DNA from: Branchiostoma floridae
Taxonomy: Eukaryota > Chordata > Leptocardii > Amphioxiformes > Branchiostomatidae
Assembly (NCBI RefSeq): GCF_000003815.2
Contig: NC_049992.1
Coordinates: 17,749,747 to 17,813,746 of the forward strand
DNA: 64,000 bases
Direction: 5' to 3'
Both the position numbers and the translations under genes were made by a program. Shown piece after piece: positions 38,701 to 44,394 of this stretch; position 1 is the first letter of the stretch, and every line of letters starts with the position of its first letter. Below the pieces are notes generated by a model, which saw nothing but the letters and a program-made list of their open reading frames with translations, made no database searches and was not told the DNA's origin.

Positions 38701-41700
38701 CCAACACTTCAATCACCTGGGGAAATTAAACTGTTATCTTCTACCATAAATCAACAAGGATGTACTTACTTGAGAAGGTCGCAAGATGCTTCAAGACCTA
38801 GATGTCTTTATGGACCTGTAAGTGCGTGGAGTTATCGTCGCTAAGGACCGTAGAAGAGCCTGTAAAGATCGATATACTATAAAACACAAAAGTAATGTTC
38901 CAGATGTTTCAATGTAGTCAATGACTCTTCAACCAATTCGTGATCTATAGTTCTTGTTATTTTTTCCTGGTAGACATATTATACACAGCTGTGTAAAAGG
39001 TATTTGTTTTTTAGATATTAGCATGAAAGTTCATCTGTGTTGGTAAATGACATTGTGGAAAAACTAAACTTTACTTAACCAACACTAAGATTAATTGGGA
39101 CTTACCCCAAATTTTCAGCCGACTCCGTCAGCCTTGTTCACGGAATGGACCCGTCTGCTGTAACTTCCGGACGTGACGCCAGGGACACACGACTGCAGCA
39201 GAGGGTCGTAGATGCCAGATAACCTAATGGAATAAAGACCTGCTTCAAACCGACCCAGACTTTAAGAAAAGGTACCTGTATCCCCCATATACGTTGCCAN
39301 NNNNNNNNNNNNNNNNNNNNNNNNNNNNNNNNNNNNNNNNNNNNNNNNNNNNNNNNNNNNNNNNNNNNNNNNNNNNNNNNNNNNNNNNNNNNNNNNNNNN
39401 NNNNNNNNNNNNNNNNNNNNNNNNNNNNNNNNNNNNNNNNNNNNNNNNNNNNNNNNNNNNNNNNNNNNNNNNNNNNNNNNNNNNNNNNNNNNCTTTGCAA
39501 GAGGAATAAAGGAGGCTGTGTACATTCGTGCCCACCGTCCATCACTAAACAGAGACGGGGGGCGACACAGGTTATCTGGCATCTACGACCCTCTGCTGCA
39601 GTCGTGTGTCCCTGACGTCACGTCCGAAAGTTACAGCAGACGGGTCCATTCCGTGAACAAGGCTGACGGTGTCGGCTGAAAATTTGGGGTAAGTCCCAAT
39701 TAATCTTAGTGTTGGTTAAGTAAAGTTTAGTTTTTCCACACTTTTTTAGATATTGTTTGTGTTTTGAAGTTTGTGCTCTATATGTAGTTTGCGTTCTAGC
39801 TATAGTGTAAGTTCTAGATGTAGTTTGCGTTCTAGCTATAGTTTGCGTTCTGGATATAATATTTGTTCTACATGTAGCTTGTGTTTAAGATGCTAGGCAG
39901 CTGCGAAAAGAGATTACAATGCATTTGTGTTCTAGATATATATAGTTTTTGGTTCAGATATAGTTTGTGTTCTAGATGCAGTTTGTGTTCTAGATGTCAT
40001 TTGTGTTCTTAATATAATTTGTGTTCTTAACATAGTTTGTGTTCTAGACATAGTTTGTGTTCTAGATGTATTTTGTGTTCTAGACATAGTATACACGTTC
40101 GAGATATAGTTTTTCACACAGCTGCGGAAGCGACAATGTTCACATTGCATTATCAAGACATGTTTAACAGCTGAATGTTTCTCTTGCAGCCAAACCTGAA
40201 ACGAAGACATCCAGATACGGCGGCATCAACACTGTAAGAAGATCGTTAGGAAAGAAAGGTAGGCGGTTTAACATTTGGTGGAATGGACACAGACTGAAAA
40301 ATATTGTAGCTTATCTTGCACTATGGAAACTATCTATGCATTGATTTCGTATGTGTTATAGAGCTTATATTGCTGTAGATCCTAAATACATGTATCGAGA
40401 ATTCATTTAAAGGTACATTAGCATTAAAGATTATAGCTAAAAAGTGTTTAGAACAGCATCATACGAACCTTTTCTTTTAGACGTGATGCAGTAATAAGGT
40501 CGGTCATCATTCCGAGTACGCATGCGCCAGATCAATTGTGAAGGCTCTTGACTTGTAAACAGCCTGAGGTCTTGTCCAGACAATGATTCATACATGTCCA
40601 GACTCCGTCCGTCGATTAAATAAAATATATGCTCATGGCTCATGGGGCCGTTGACCTTTGACCTTGCGCATGCGCACTCGGGATGGTGTACGATCTCTAA
40701 CTTTTCCTACAATGCGTACTGTACTTGGCGTTGTTGTGTAAATTGCTTGGATCCACATACAGTTGAATGAAATATGTTTTCTATAACTTAAGACAGGAGA
40801 TATGCCCGAGCCTTATACGGCTATCGACCTCGAGAAGACAATGAACTGACCCTTGAGGTGGATGACGTCATCGAGGTGCTGGAGGGGGAAGATGGCGGCT
40901 GGTGCCTGGGTTACCTGAGGGGCAGGATAGGCCTGTTCCCCTCCAACTATGTCAGATTTATTTCCGGAAGTGAAGGTAAATTTATCAGATAAAACACGTC
41001 CTCCATACCCCTCAATAAACACAAATTTATTTTACAGTACTATCTTTTAAACGATTTTATTATCTCCATGACTACGGAGGTATTAGGTTCAGTCTTTCTG
41101 TATATGTTGGTGTAGTCCACGGTTTGCCGGGATCCAAATTTGTTTCCGAAGGCTGAGTTGGCCAAGGTCCAAAGTTGTTCCCCGTTTGCATCCATGAAGG
41201 AATTAAGTTTGTTATTGATGAAATCAGGACCTCGAGAACGATATGTGAAAGGGTATCACATAATAATGTGTAAAATGAACATGACTGTGATACATTTTGT
41301 CAAGGAATTTGCAAAACCCTGAATATTTCACTAAGGCCACAGCAAGTAAATTTTATGGATGACATCCTCTGCAGACTGCAAAAATGATGAGATAGGGCGA
41401 AAAAAAACAAAATGGGTAAAAAAAAACAAGATGGCTAAATTTTCAAAATAGACACCATACACGTCGTAACATGATTTGAAGTGACAAAACGTGGCATCAC
41501 AGTCAACAAGGCATTCATTCCTGTATTTAAAAGTGCACCAGTGTAGTTAAAGTGACACTAGTGTGGTAGACTGGTATCATTAACCATGTTGGCAACTACA
41601 CTCATAGCTTCCATAGTTGTGCCACTCCTACAACTATCTATCAAGTTTCACTTCTGCAACTACAGTCAATGCTACAGAGTCTCTAGTGTCAATTCTACAT

Positions 41701-41978
41701 TCAATAATTTGGTTACAACACAACTTTTACCCATTTTCGTCTATCCGGCCTTCCCTGAAGAAGAAAAAAATTCTTGTTTTTTTTTTCTGAAATCAGGCAA
41801 AAATTAATGAGCGCTGGATGTCATCCATAAAATTTACTTGCTGTGGCCTAAGGTCTGATAATATGTAAATCTATGTTTATTTCATGTTCTTGTGATCTCA
41901 GCTTTGGCTATGAAGTCTGGTGGAGCCTGCCAGAACGTCGTGCTGCAAGAGTCTGTCGGATCCCAACGAAGCATATGA
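7233..41978 (+). CDS. IgSF transmembrane receptor with cytoplasmic SH3 domain (8-exon model, 511 aa)
   Basis: Predicted type I membrane protein joined from exons 7233-7281, 18484-18834, 35504-35797, 36722-37000, 37827-38060, 40190-40258, 40793-40975 and 41902-41978. The summed length is 1536 nt, giving 511 codons plus stop with the frame open throughout, and all seven introns are phase 1. Domain order: signal peptide (about 1-17), V-type Ig without canonical cysteines (about 24-134), C2-type Ig (135-231, Cys158/Cys213), C2-type Ig (233-324, Cys255/Cys305), transmembrane helix (about 333-359), basic stop-transfer stretch, tail with tyrosine motifs (374, 398, 412), SH3 (about 429-483) and a 28-residue end. 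The cysteine-less V plus C2 layout recalls the hepaCAM/CD2-like group, but I know of no vertebrate member with an SH3 tail. A role in adhesion or immune-type signalling is inferred. The exon set is well supported; its linkage across long introns rests on phase and order. Confidence 0.8.
7900..8800. repeat. Tandem array of 146-162-bp units
   Basis: The CGAC(C/G)CT landmark recurs at 8066, 8212, 8361, 8523 and 8682. Units share a CTATTTTCGTACTGTTT segment and a TGGGGTGGCCGGT-TCAGCATTCT segment. Copies are moderately diverged. The array lies in intron 1 of the IgSF-SH3 gene. Confidence 0.75.
8801..10846. other. Intron 1 stretch, nothing identified
   Basis: No exon, repeat or RNA gene could be supported here. 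Confidence 0.4.
10847..11093. mobile_element. MITE, GGTGGTATCTCACTG family
   Basis: CATTGCACTTGAGGCACCGG leads in and CCCCAAGTGCAGTGAGATAC closes, with the shared core between. It lies in intron 1. Confidence 0.7.
11095..11282 (+). mobile_element. tRNA-derived SINE, family B
   Basis: TAGCAGCCTCATAGGTGAGC, then CCCCGGTTCAATCTTAGG, and the core AGTAAGGGACGTAATCATGG. It abuts the MITE at 11283. Confidence 0.55.
11283..11762. mobile_element. MITE, CTAAGGCCACAGCAAG family, copy 1
   Basis: Left CTAAGGCCACAGCAAGTAAA and right TTTACTTGCTGTGGCCTAAG enclose 480 bp, both ends continuing into GGATGACATC or its inverse. It lies in intron 1, adjacent to a SINE. Confidence 0.8.
11763..13637. other. Intron 1 stretch, little identified
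   Basis: Only a degraded MITE-like piece (12395-12530) and purine/pyrimidine-rich simple sequence around 13090-13520 are visible. Confidence 0.4.
13638..13889 (-). mobile_element. tRNA-derived SINE, family A
   Basis: On the minus strand: GGCGTGGCGTAACTGGTAAA (A-box region), AGTTCGATCCCCGCC (B box), then the family core. It lies in intron 1. Confidence 0.75.
14435..14970. mobile_element. MITE, family with AAGCTAAGGGCACAACCCG ends, copy 1
   Basis: Terminal inverted repeats TAAAGCTAAGGGCACAACCC (left) and the inverse ending CTTAGCTTAA (right) enclose about 535 bp. The right end touches a partial MITE of the GGTGGTATCTCACTG family. Confidence 0.7.
14968..15075. mobile_element. MITE fragment, GGTGGTATCTCACTG family
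   Basis: Only the left end (AAAGGTGGTACGTATCTCAT) and part of the interior are seen. Confidence 0.5.
15454..15795. mobile_element. MITE, AAGCTAAGGGCACAACCCG family, copy 2
   Basis: It has the same termini as the 14.4-kb copy (TAAAGCTAAGGGCACAACCC and its inverse CGGGTTGTGCCCTTAGCTTT) but is only about 340 bp long. It contains a G13-14 run near 15590. Confidence 0.75.
15941..16380. mobile_element. hAT-like non-autonomous element with 8-bp target duplication
   Basis: The 440-bp element is flanked on both sides by AGTTGCAC (15933-15940 and 16381-16388), a perfect 8-bp target duplication, the length made by hAT transposases. Its ends are CTGGGCTGGGTATCGGTAC and the inverse of AGGGGTGGGTACCGGCAC, resembling hAT termini. 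The interior is rich in GGTCC/GGACC palindromes. No transposase is present. Confidence 0.75.
16389..17012. other. Intron 1 stretch with a 242-codon minus-strand open frame
   Basis: The frame (17009 to 16281, minus) runs into the hAT-like element and stops inside it. It has no recognisable domain, so I do not call a gene. Confidence 0.35.
17013..17245. mobile_element. MITE, GGTGGTATCTCACTG family, right end lost
   Basis: The left end is TGTATCTCACTGCACTTGGG; the core is intact; the right end stops at GAACGAACCCCACAG. Confidence 0.6.
17757..17850. repeat. (CA)n microsatellite
   Basis: Interrupted CA repeat in intron 1 of the IgSF-SH3 gene. Confidence 0.9.
18484..18834 (+). CDS. Exon 2: V-type Ig domain lacking both canonical cysteines
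   Basis: The exon is bounded by a CAG acceptor and a GTAAGT donor, phase 1 to phase 1, 117 codons. The fold is recognisable: a B-strand VTLPATY, the C-strand tryptophan in VAWFK (Trp57), a long C' to D region, an E-strand SLRIK and the F-strand DDGTYVLSV. At the two positions where Ig domains carry the disulfide cysteines there are Ala44 and Leu114; Asp108, Gly110 and Tyr112 of the DxGxY motif are kept. There is no cysteine anywhere in this exon. Loss of both partners together suggests a stable disulfide-free V domain, as known for CD2 domain 1 and hepaCAM, rather than random decay. Confidence 0.88.
18870..19166 (-). mobile_element. tRNA-derived SINE, family A, just after exon 2
   Basis: The same tRNA-like head (GTGGCGTAACTAGTAGAG) and core as the 13.6-kb copy. 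It starts within 40 bp of the exon 2 donor. Confidence 0.75.
19528..19655 (-). mobile_element. tRNA-like SINE head, Leu/Ser-type
   Basis: The minus strand reads CCGTGGCCGAGCGGTTTCAT, then after a long variable part GAGTTCGATCCC. A and B boxes are good, but the body does not fold as a normal tRNA, so I call a SINE rather than a tRNA gene. Confidence 0.55.
19795..19890 (-). pseudogene. CR1/L2-like LINE C-terminus, downstream half
   Basis: On the minus strand this continues the frame left open at 23690: with the TTAA restored, FNIFK is followed by SRAAAE and a stop. The two halves therefore belong to one older LINE copy split by the foldback element. Confidence 0.6.
19891..23689. mobile_element. 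3.8-kb foldback element with long inverted arms, TTAA target site
   Basis: Two arms of about 1.2-1.35 kb are inverted copies of each other (19891 to about 21080, and about 22350 to 23689). Both ends read TTAAGAG/CTCTTAA, and the flanks rejoin into one LINE reading frame if a single TTAA is kept, so TTAA is the target-site duplication. That target is typical of piggyBac-type elements, although the ends do not start with the usual CCC. Each inner arm is built of tandem units of about 182-184 bp; their hallmark CACGTGG-TGTCC recurs near 20412, 20594, 20776 and 20957, and inverted at five places on the right. The AT-rich middle has no transposase. Two matching 62-codon frames, one per arm, are mirror images of one another and not genes. 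Confidence 0.75.
23690..23805 (-). pseudogene. CR1/L2-like LINE C-terminus, upstream half (interrupted)
   Basis: The minus strand encodes RTQYRSGSFLPRTIRVWNAL and then QCSTVEAATFNIFK, a familiar C-terminal LINE motif (SFxPRTIRxWNxL). It is cut at 23689 by the foldback element. Its continuation is found 3.8 kb away at 19890 and below. Confidence 0.7.
24165..24345 (-). mobile_element. Penelope-like retroelement 3' end, single copy
   Basis: Near identical to the left half of the 36.3-kb locus (shared AAACTACTTCTTGCTGCTAC and CCCAAACGTGGCTCAGCTTG), with a frameshift after VMNRDEG. No inverted partner is seen. Confidence 0.55.
25330..25570. repeat. Inverted repeat with AAGTCCGTATGAAGTCCGTA ends
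   Basis: TTCAAGTCCGTATGAAGTCC and its inverse GACCTCATACGGACTTGA lie about 150 bp apart, each itself a short direct repeat of GTCCGTATG. Probably a small MITE. Confidence 0.6.
25855..26270 (-). pseudogene. Second LINE 3' end, degraded
   Basis: On the minus strand, starting near 26255, one reads CPFCPKHIEDEFRLIMEC, the same zinc-knuckle region as in the LINE at 63 kb but with the histidine position as Arg. After a small frame break come LFLFLKSSITNFKRLVANN and a stop about 65 codons on. AATAAAG follows at about 25870. It is a truncated, frameshifted copy in intron 2 of the IgSF-SH3 gene. Confidence 0.65.
26271..28579. other. Intron 2 stretch, nothing identified
   Basis: No exon or complete element is recognised. 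A C10 run sits near 27625 and an 83-codon frame at 26744 is of unknown meaning. Confidence 0.4.
28580..30815 (+). repeat. Tandem array, about 355-bp unit, six copies plus a partial
   Basis: The phrase CTCAGCTG that begins each unit recurs at 28613, 28970, 29330, 29685, 30040 and 30395, spacing 355-360 bp, with a truncated seventh unit after 30720. Most units keep an open frame of roughly 70-130 codons with the shared peptide GGAVFNTTASVNPPVDLH and SWQWRVNDAFN, and the opposite strand is open too. The unit length is not a multiple of three, so copies are not one continuous protein. Each frame is preceded by TTGTATTTTAG, which resembles a splice acceptor. It lies in intron 2 of the IgSF-SH3 gene. 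Either a satellite derived from a transposon coding piece or a cassette array; the first is more likely. Confidence 0.7.
30830..31489. other. Intron 2 stretch, AT-rich, nothing identified
   Basis: AT-rich with homopolymer runs. TGGATGACATCCTCTGAGAA near 30884 recalls the end of the CTAAGGCCACAGCAAG MITE family but lacks the rest. Confidence 0.35.
31490..31802. mobile_element. Second copy of the hAT-like element, diverged
   Basis: The right 80 bp match the 16.3-kb copy (GGTCCAGGTTCAGGTC..., CCTGGACCTGAATT). The left end reads AGGAGTGGGTAAAG. The flanks ATAAATAC and ATAAGTAC may be the old 8-bp target duplication with one change. It lies in intron 2 of the IgSF-SH3 gene. Confidence 0.55.
32386..32610 (+). 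mobile_element. tRNA-derived SINE, family B
   Basis: The head TGTCCCTGTAGCTCAATTGG is a clear tRNA A-box region. The core GGAAGGGAGGTAAACTATGG and AAGTGCATCAAGCACTTTA resembles the 11.1-kb copy. Confidence 0.65.
33575..33727 (-). mobile_element. tRNA-derived SINE, family A, partial
   Basis: The core CCTTTCCCAAGGGCACAACG and a degraded head are visible; the head is included in the 69-bp duplication at 33707. Confidence 0.6.
33707..33844. repeat. Perfect-looking 69-bp tandem duplication at a SINE end
   Basis: CCGTTACACTACGTGACGCC and the next 49 bases are repeated head to tail with one visible substitution (GGCCTAGG versus GGCCTACG). The copied block includes the 5' end of the minus-strand SINE at 33575-33727. 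Confidence 0.85.
33845..35097. other. Intron 2 stretch, nothing identified
   Basis: No supported exon or repeat. Confidence 0.4.
35098..35262 (+). mobile_element. tRNA-derived SINE, family A, before exon 3
   Basis: GGCCCTGAGTTCGAACCCCT carries the B box; the core TGCGCTCTTGGGATGACTTA and GACTCAAGTTGGGAGG follow. Confidence 0.65.
35504..35797 (+). CDS. Exon 3: first C2-type Ig domain
   Basis: The acceptor is a pyrimidine tract plus TTTGCAG. The exon begins PPTVKVGPSNPYI. The domain has Cys158 (VLTCAV), Trp172 (LHWEKDG), an E-strand ALEIRHI, and Asp207/Gly209/Tyr211/Cys213 in DSGVYACVAG. There is one N-glycosylation sequon (Asn166, NIT). The donor needs choosing: GT at 35791 would leave phase 0 and GT at 35802 phase 2, while CT|GTGGGT after 35797 gives phase 1 and joins cleanly to the next exon as KVLYPAS. 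I chose it for that reason. Confidence 0.87.
36310..36682. mobile_element. Paired retroelement 3' ends (Penelope-like, GIY-YIG type), outward facing
   Basis: On the minus strand at about 36425-36570 one reads KEAVWIRKSAPVMNRYEGGY then KLSHVWD, ending in a stop near 36426. This is the conserved C-terminal pattern of the GIY-YIG part of Penelope-like elements. The tail beyond the stop (36310-36420) is repeated in inverse orientation at 36578-36682, so two 3' ends face outward. It lies in intron 3, and the inverted tail ends about 40 bp before exon 4. Confidence 0.55.
36722..37000 (+). CDS. Exon 4: second C2-type Ig domain
   Basis: The acceptor is GCGTAG after a T-rich tract; the donor is AAAG|GTAAAT; phase 1 to phase 1, 93 codons. 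It is a textbook I/C2-set domain: EPVTATVSDSVTLQC (Cys255), the GNPPPNITW turn with Trp267, an E-strand region AIQLKNV and NDTGTYLCKASNGVG (Cys305). Sequons lie at Asn264 (NIT) and Asn298 (NDT). This domain is membrane-proximal because the next exon carries the transmembrane helix. Confidence 0.92.
37195..37432. repeat. Imperfect inverted repeat in intron 4
   Basis: AGCAACTGGACATGCTTTTG near 37220 is roughly inverse to GATCGTTTTGAAAATCATAT-TCAGTTGCT near 37385. A related single arm is at about 17370-17440. Confidence 0.45.
37827..38060 (+). CDS. Exon 5: transmembrane helix and first part of cytoplasmic tail
   Basis: The acceptor is TTATAG and the donor CCCG|GTAATT, phase 1 to phase 1, 78 codons. 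A short stalk (GLRDRVGAS) leads into a hydrophobic helix of about 27 residues (333-359) containing a small-residue GLTAG stretch. The stop-transfer sequence RRRQRQKEKKK follows at once. The tail then has YYNM at Tyr374 (a YxNM motif, the class bound by PI3K p85 and Grb2 SH2 domains when phosphorylated), an acidic stretch, and EPPPYTAMP, which is both a PPxY WW-domain ligand and a second YxxM (Tyr398). Functions are inferred from motif families. Confidence 0.88.
38095..38220. repeat. Short degenerate tandem repeat in intron 5
   Basis: GTCGTTTCGCCACAAA-type units of about 20-30 bp recur four to five times. Confidence 0.6.
39054..39227 (-). mobile_element. Penelope-like 3' end, left arm beside the assembly gap
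   Basis: The minus strand reads LSGIYDPLLQSCVPG through VNKADGVG and a stop, then a tail to 39054. It is the inverse of 39567-39741. Confidence 0.6.
39300..39492. other. Assembly gap (193 N)
   Basis: A run of N between two inverted retroelement arms. The palindrome is a likely cause of the failed assembly. An exon in phase 1 could be hidden here, but the flanking exons already join in frame. Confidence 0.95.
39493..39741 (+). mobile_element. Penelope-like 3' end, right arm beside the assembly gap
   Basis: The plus strand reads FARGIKEAVYIRAHRPSLNR and DGGRHRLSGIYDPLL, to TGA at about 39679, then a tail inverse to that at 39054. The EAxxIR...LNRxGG pattern matches the C-terminal part of GIY-YIG retroelement endonucleases. 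Confidence 0.65.
39750..40110. repeat. 18-bp minisatellite upstream of exon 6
   Basis: Units of the TAGTTTGTGTTCTAGATA type repeat with interruptions up to about 80 bp before exon 6. On the minus strand they read as SRTQTM repeats, an artefact of the 18-bp period. Confidence 0.85.
40190..40258 (+). CDS. Exon 6: short linker exon with ITIM-like motif
   Basis: A small exon of 23 codons between a strong acceptor (CTCTTGCAG) and a donor (AAAG|GTAGGC), phase 1 to phase 1. It reads AKPETKTSRYGGINTVRRSL and then GKK. SRYGGI (Tyr412) fits the S/I/V/LxYxxI/V/L consensus of immunoreceptor tyrosine-based inhibitory motifs, and RRSL fits a basophilic kinase site. With the last residue of exon 5 it makes PAKP, a minimal PxxP that the downstream SH3 domain could in principle bind in cis. 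The exon is small, so recognition rests on splice sites and phase. Confidence 0.72.
40793..40975 (+). CDS. Exon 7: SH3 domain
   Basis: This is a complete SH3 domain in a single exon. Visible signatures are ARALYGYRP (the ALYxY motif), EDNELTLEVDDVIEVLE (RT loop into the diverging turn), GGWCLGYLRGRIGLFP (binding-groove Trp462) and PSNYV (Pro475, Tyr478). All main ligand-pocket aromatics are present. Frame fixes the acceptor: AG at 40791-40792 gives phase 1 (DRRYARALY), whereas AG at 40795-40796 or 40798-40799 would shift the frame. The donor is GAAG|GTAAAT, phase 1. If the intron is retained the protein stops after six more codons, at a TAA near 40990. Confidence 0.9.
41331..41852. mobile_element. 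MITE, CTAAGGCCACAGCAAG family, copy 2, just before exon 8
   Basis: It has the same ends as the 11.3-kb copy. The right end lies 49 bp before the exon 8 acceptor in intron 7. A diverged interior of the same family, without clear ends, lies at about 51780-52160. Confidence 0.8.
41902..41978 (+). CDS. Exon 8: C-terminal coding exon
   Basis: After the acceptor TGATCTCAG the phase-1 frame reads ALAMKSGGACQNVVLQES and then VGSQRSI before TGA at 41976-41978. There is no recognised domain. It is chosen because it is the first well formed acceptor after the SH3 exon that continues phase 1 to an early stop. It is the least certain exon; a different terminal exon downstream is possible. Confidence 0.55.
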
Positions 41979-43176
41979 AGAAATGCACCAAAGATCTCTT
42001 CATCCGTGATCGATAAGGACAAGTTTTAGATCTCCTCAGCAAGACTAAAGAGAAGGTTGTTCGCTTGGCGAAGAATAAGACAACGATGATCATTATCTTG
42101 TTGAAACAAGATCATGATAGTTTCTTCACAATGGGACGTCCGGAAGAAATCATTGTGGCGTCGTCGTCTACTTCACTCTGGAAGTTCTGGAAGACAGATC
42201 TTACGACTTACGACTTACGATTCGAGATCCTTTGACGTTTCTCTGACCGCGGCCAGTCATCCAATGACCATGCAGGTACAATCCCAGGAAAGGGATGATT
42301 AGGCAGATACTCACAGTTAAAGTAAATATAATAGCCAATGCAACCTGTTCACGCGTTGTTGTAGTAGCTTAACTTTCGTTGTAGTAACAGTTGCAAATAA
42401 TGGCTACCCACATAGATAGAAAGATTACACTGATACCATGATGTCAGTTGATAATCTGAACAGACCTGTTGCCAATTATGATAGAGCTAGCTTACCAGTT
42501 GTCTGTGGAACGGATATTGGCATCAAGAAATCGAAGCAACGACCGCCAAATTTCTTGCCACAAGGATTTCAATTTGATATTTCCATTTTGGTGGTGTTTT
42601 ATCCTACAATTAAAGCTGTTATAGCGATGTGGAATACAACTGGAGGGTATAAACATTGGTGCTCAATGTCCATAAGTTACCCATCTGATGTTGTAACAAA
42701 ATGACCAAAAACAGCCAATTCCATGCCCAAATGTCCACAACAAAATTTTGTACAAGCTACGGGCACACGTATTGCAATATTGCATCCTAAAGTGGTAAAA
42801 CAAACCAACAAAGATGACACGCCTATACTGTAACACAGTGAGTACCAACTACGTATACAGACTCGCTTTGGTGCATGGTCTTGGGAAATTCAAAATGGCC
42901 GCCGAAATTGAGAAGGGGTCTAATGTAATAGAAAGATATGTCGGAATTGACATTGACGTTTTGAATCAATTTCTGGCAGATAGCAAGACATTGCAACAGC
43001 CTCCAACATATCACAGTGTAATGTAACCTACGTGGTAGGTCACAAAGAGACAACTATCACTACGACCTACCACATTCACATTTACAGGGAAAAAACTGAA
43101 CATCTTGAAGATGGTGATGAATTCTGACGTTCTTATTGTCCCCCAATGACTATGCGCGCGCTCCTTGAGAAATAAA
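41979..43176 (+). other. Probable 3' UTR region of the IgSF-SH3 gene, with candidate AATAAA
   Basis: No open frame with recognisable coding character follows the TGA. The first canonical AATAAA I see downstream is at 43171-43176, which would imply a 3' UTR of about 1.2 kb. The assignment depends on exon 8 being the true last exon. Confidence 0.3.
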
Positions 43177-43723
43177 ACTGGCATTAGAAGTTATGATGCG
43201 TCTCCTGTGTAGTAGATAGATAACTCCACTATTGATGCAATGGTCCCCATAGGAACCTTTACCGCCGTCATCTTGTGATGCTTGATACAGTTGAAGGACT
43301 CAATGATATGAATTATGAGAAAAACTTTCCAGACAAACACTAAGAGAGGAGAATAGTTAGTAAATTATTTCAGTCATGATTTGTGTGAAGCATGGACTTG
43401 TACGTTGCTGTGTTTGATGTAATTCTAATATTAATCCCGCAATGCGATATATTTTTGTAATCCTCTTCCAACGACATAACTGGGGCAAACAACTCATTTA
43501 CTCGTCTAACTACGAATACACTAGGACCCCAGTGAGCCACAAATTCATATATAATTGAACCTTGACATATCAGAAGAACTTTGTCTGTCATATTTGCTGT
43601 TTTGAATGTTTTGATCAGACCAGAGAATATTATCTTTTGAATTAAGAGACGTATGTTAAGCTCTGCTAATCGAAAGATATATACGAGAGAGCTGTAAATG
43701 AGACGATCGTTTATTTCTATTTA

Positions 43724-43966
43724 GAGGTGGTATCTCACTGTACTTGGGGCACCACTGTGGCACTGCAGGGTTCGTTCACTGCGGCACTTTTGTGTTATTT
43801 TCGCCGATTTTTTTTTAATAATGTAGATATTGCGTGATACGTAAAAGTATGACTAAGAAGACAACAAAGCACACACAAAAAAATTATGTATCTGAAATTC
43901 GTTGAGTAATCTTCCAAACCCCGCAGTGCCGCACCGGTGCCCCAAGTGAAGTGGGATGCCACCTTT
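43724..43966. mobile_element. MITE, GGTGGTATCTCACTG family, near complete
   Basis: Left GAGGTGGTATCTCACTG and right CAAGTGAAGTGGGATGCCAC form terminal inverted repeats around the family core. Confidence 0.75.
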
Positions 43967-44394
43967 TCAGATGGCGTCGTCGTTTATCTCTATATATTTT
44001 ATGGATTTAGATCAATGTTTGGGCTGCATTTTCGGTAATTATTCCCTAAGCACCACACAGCAGTAATTATGTGGGCGTAACGGTTATTTATGATCTTGTT
44101 AGTGCAAGGTTCATATATGGTGAACTCTGGTGTTTAATTGCACATATCTCATATTGAAAGTAAAACCGGTTAAAAAAAGACCCACCACATTCGTTGCGTA
44201 TGTGTCATTTGTTTACGAATAAAAAATGTTTTTATTGTGAAAATGACCAAATGTGCATAAATTGCACTTTTATAGCTTTTTAGGTGCTCAAGACTTGTGT
44301 GTCGACCATACACAATTTAAGATGGTAAGTAACGTTAAACGTAAAGAAAGTTAAATTGATTGATATCAACAAGAAGAAACGTACACCAAAAATA

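Noticed and set aside
39138-39582. Open frames of 71-135 codons across the gap
   Set aside because: They consist largely of N; the real content is inverted retroelement ends.
40795-40800. Alternative SH3 exon acceptors at 40796 and 40799
   Set aside because: Both shift the frame out of the SH3 reading; only the AG at 40791-40792 fits phase 1.
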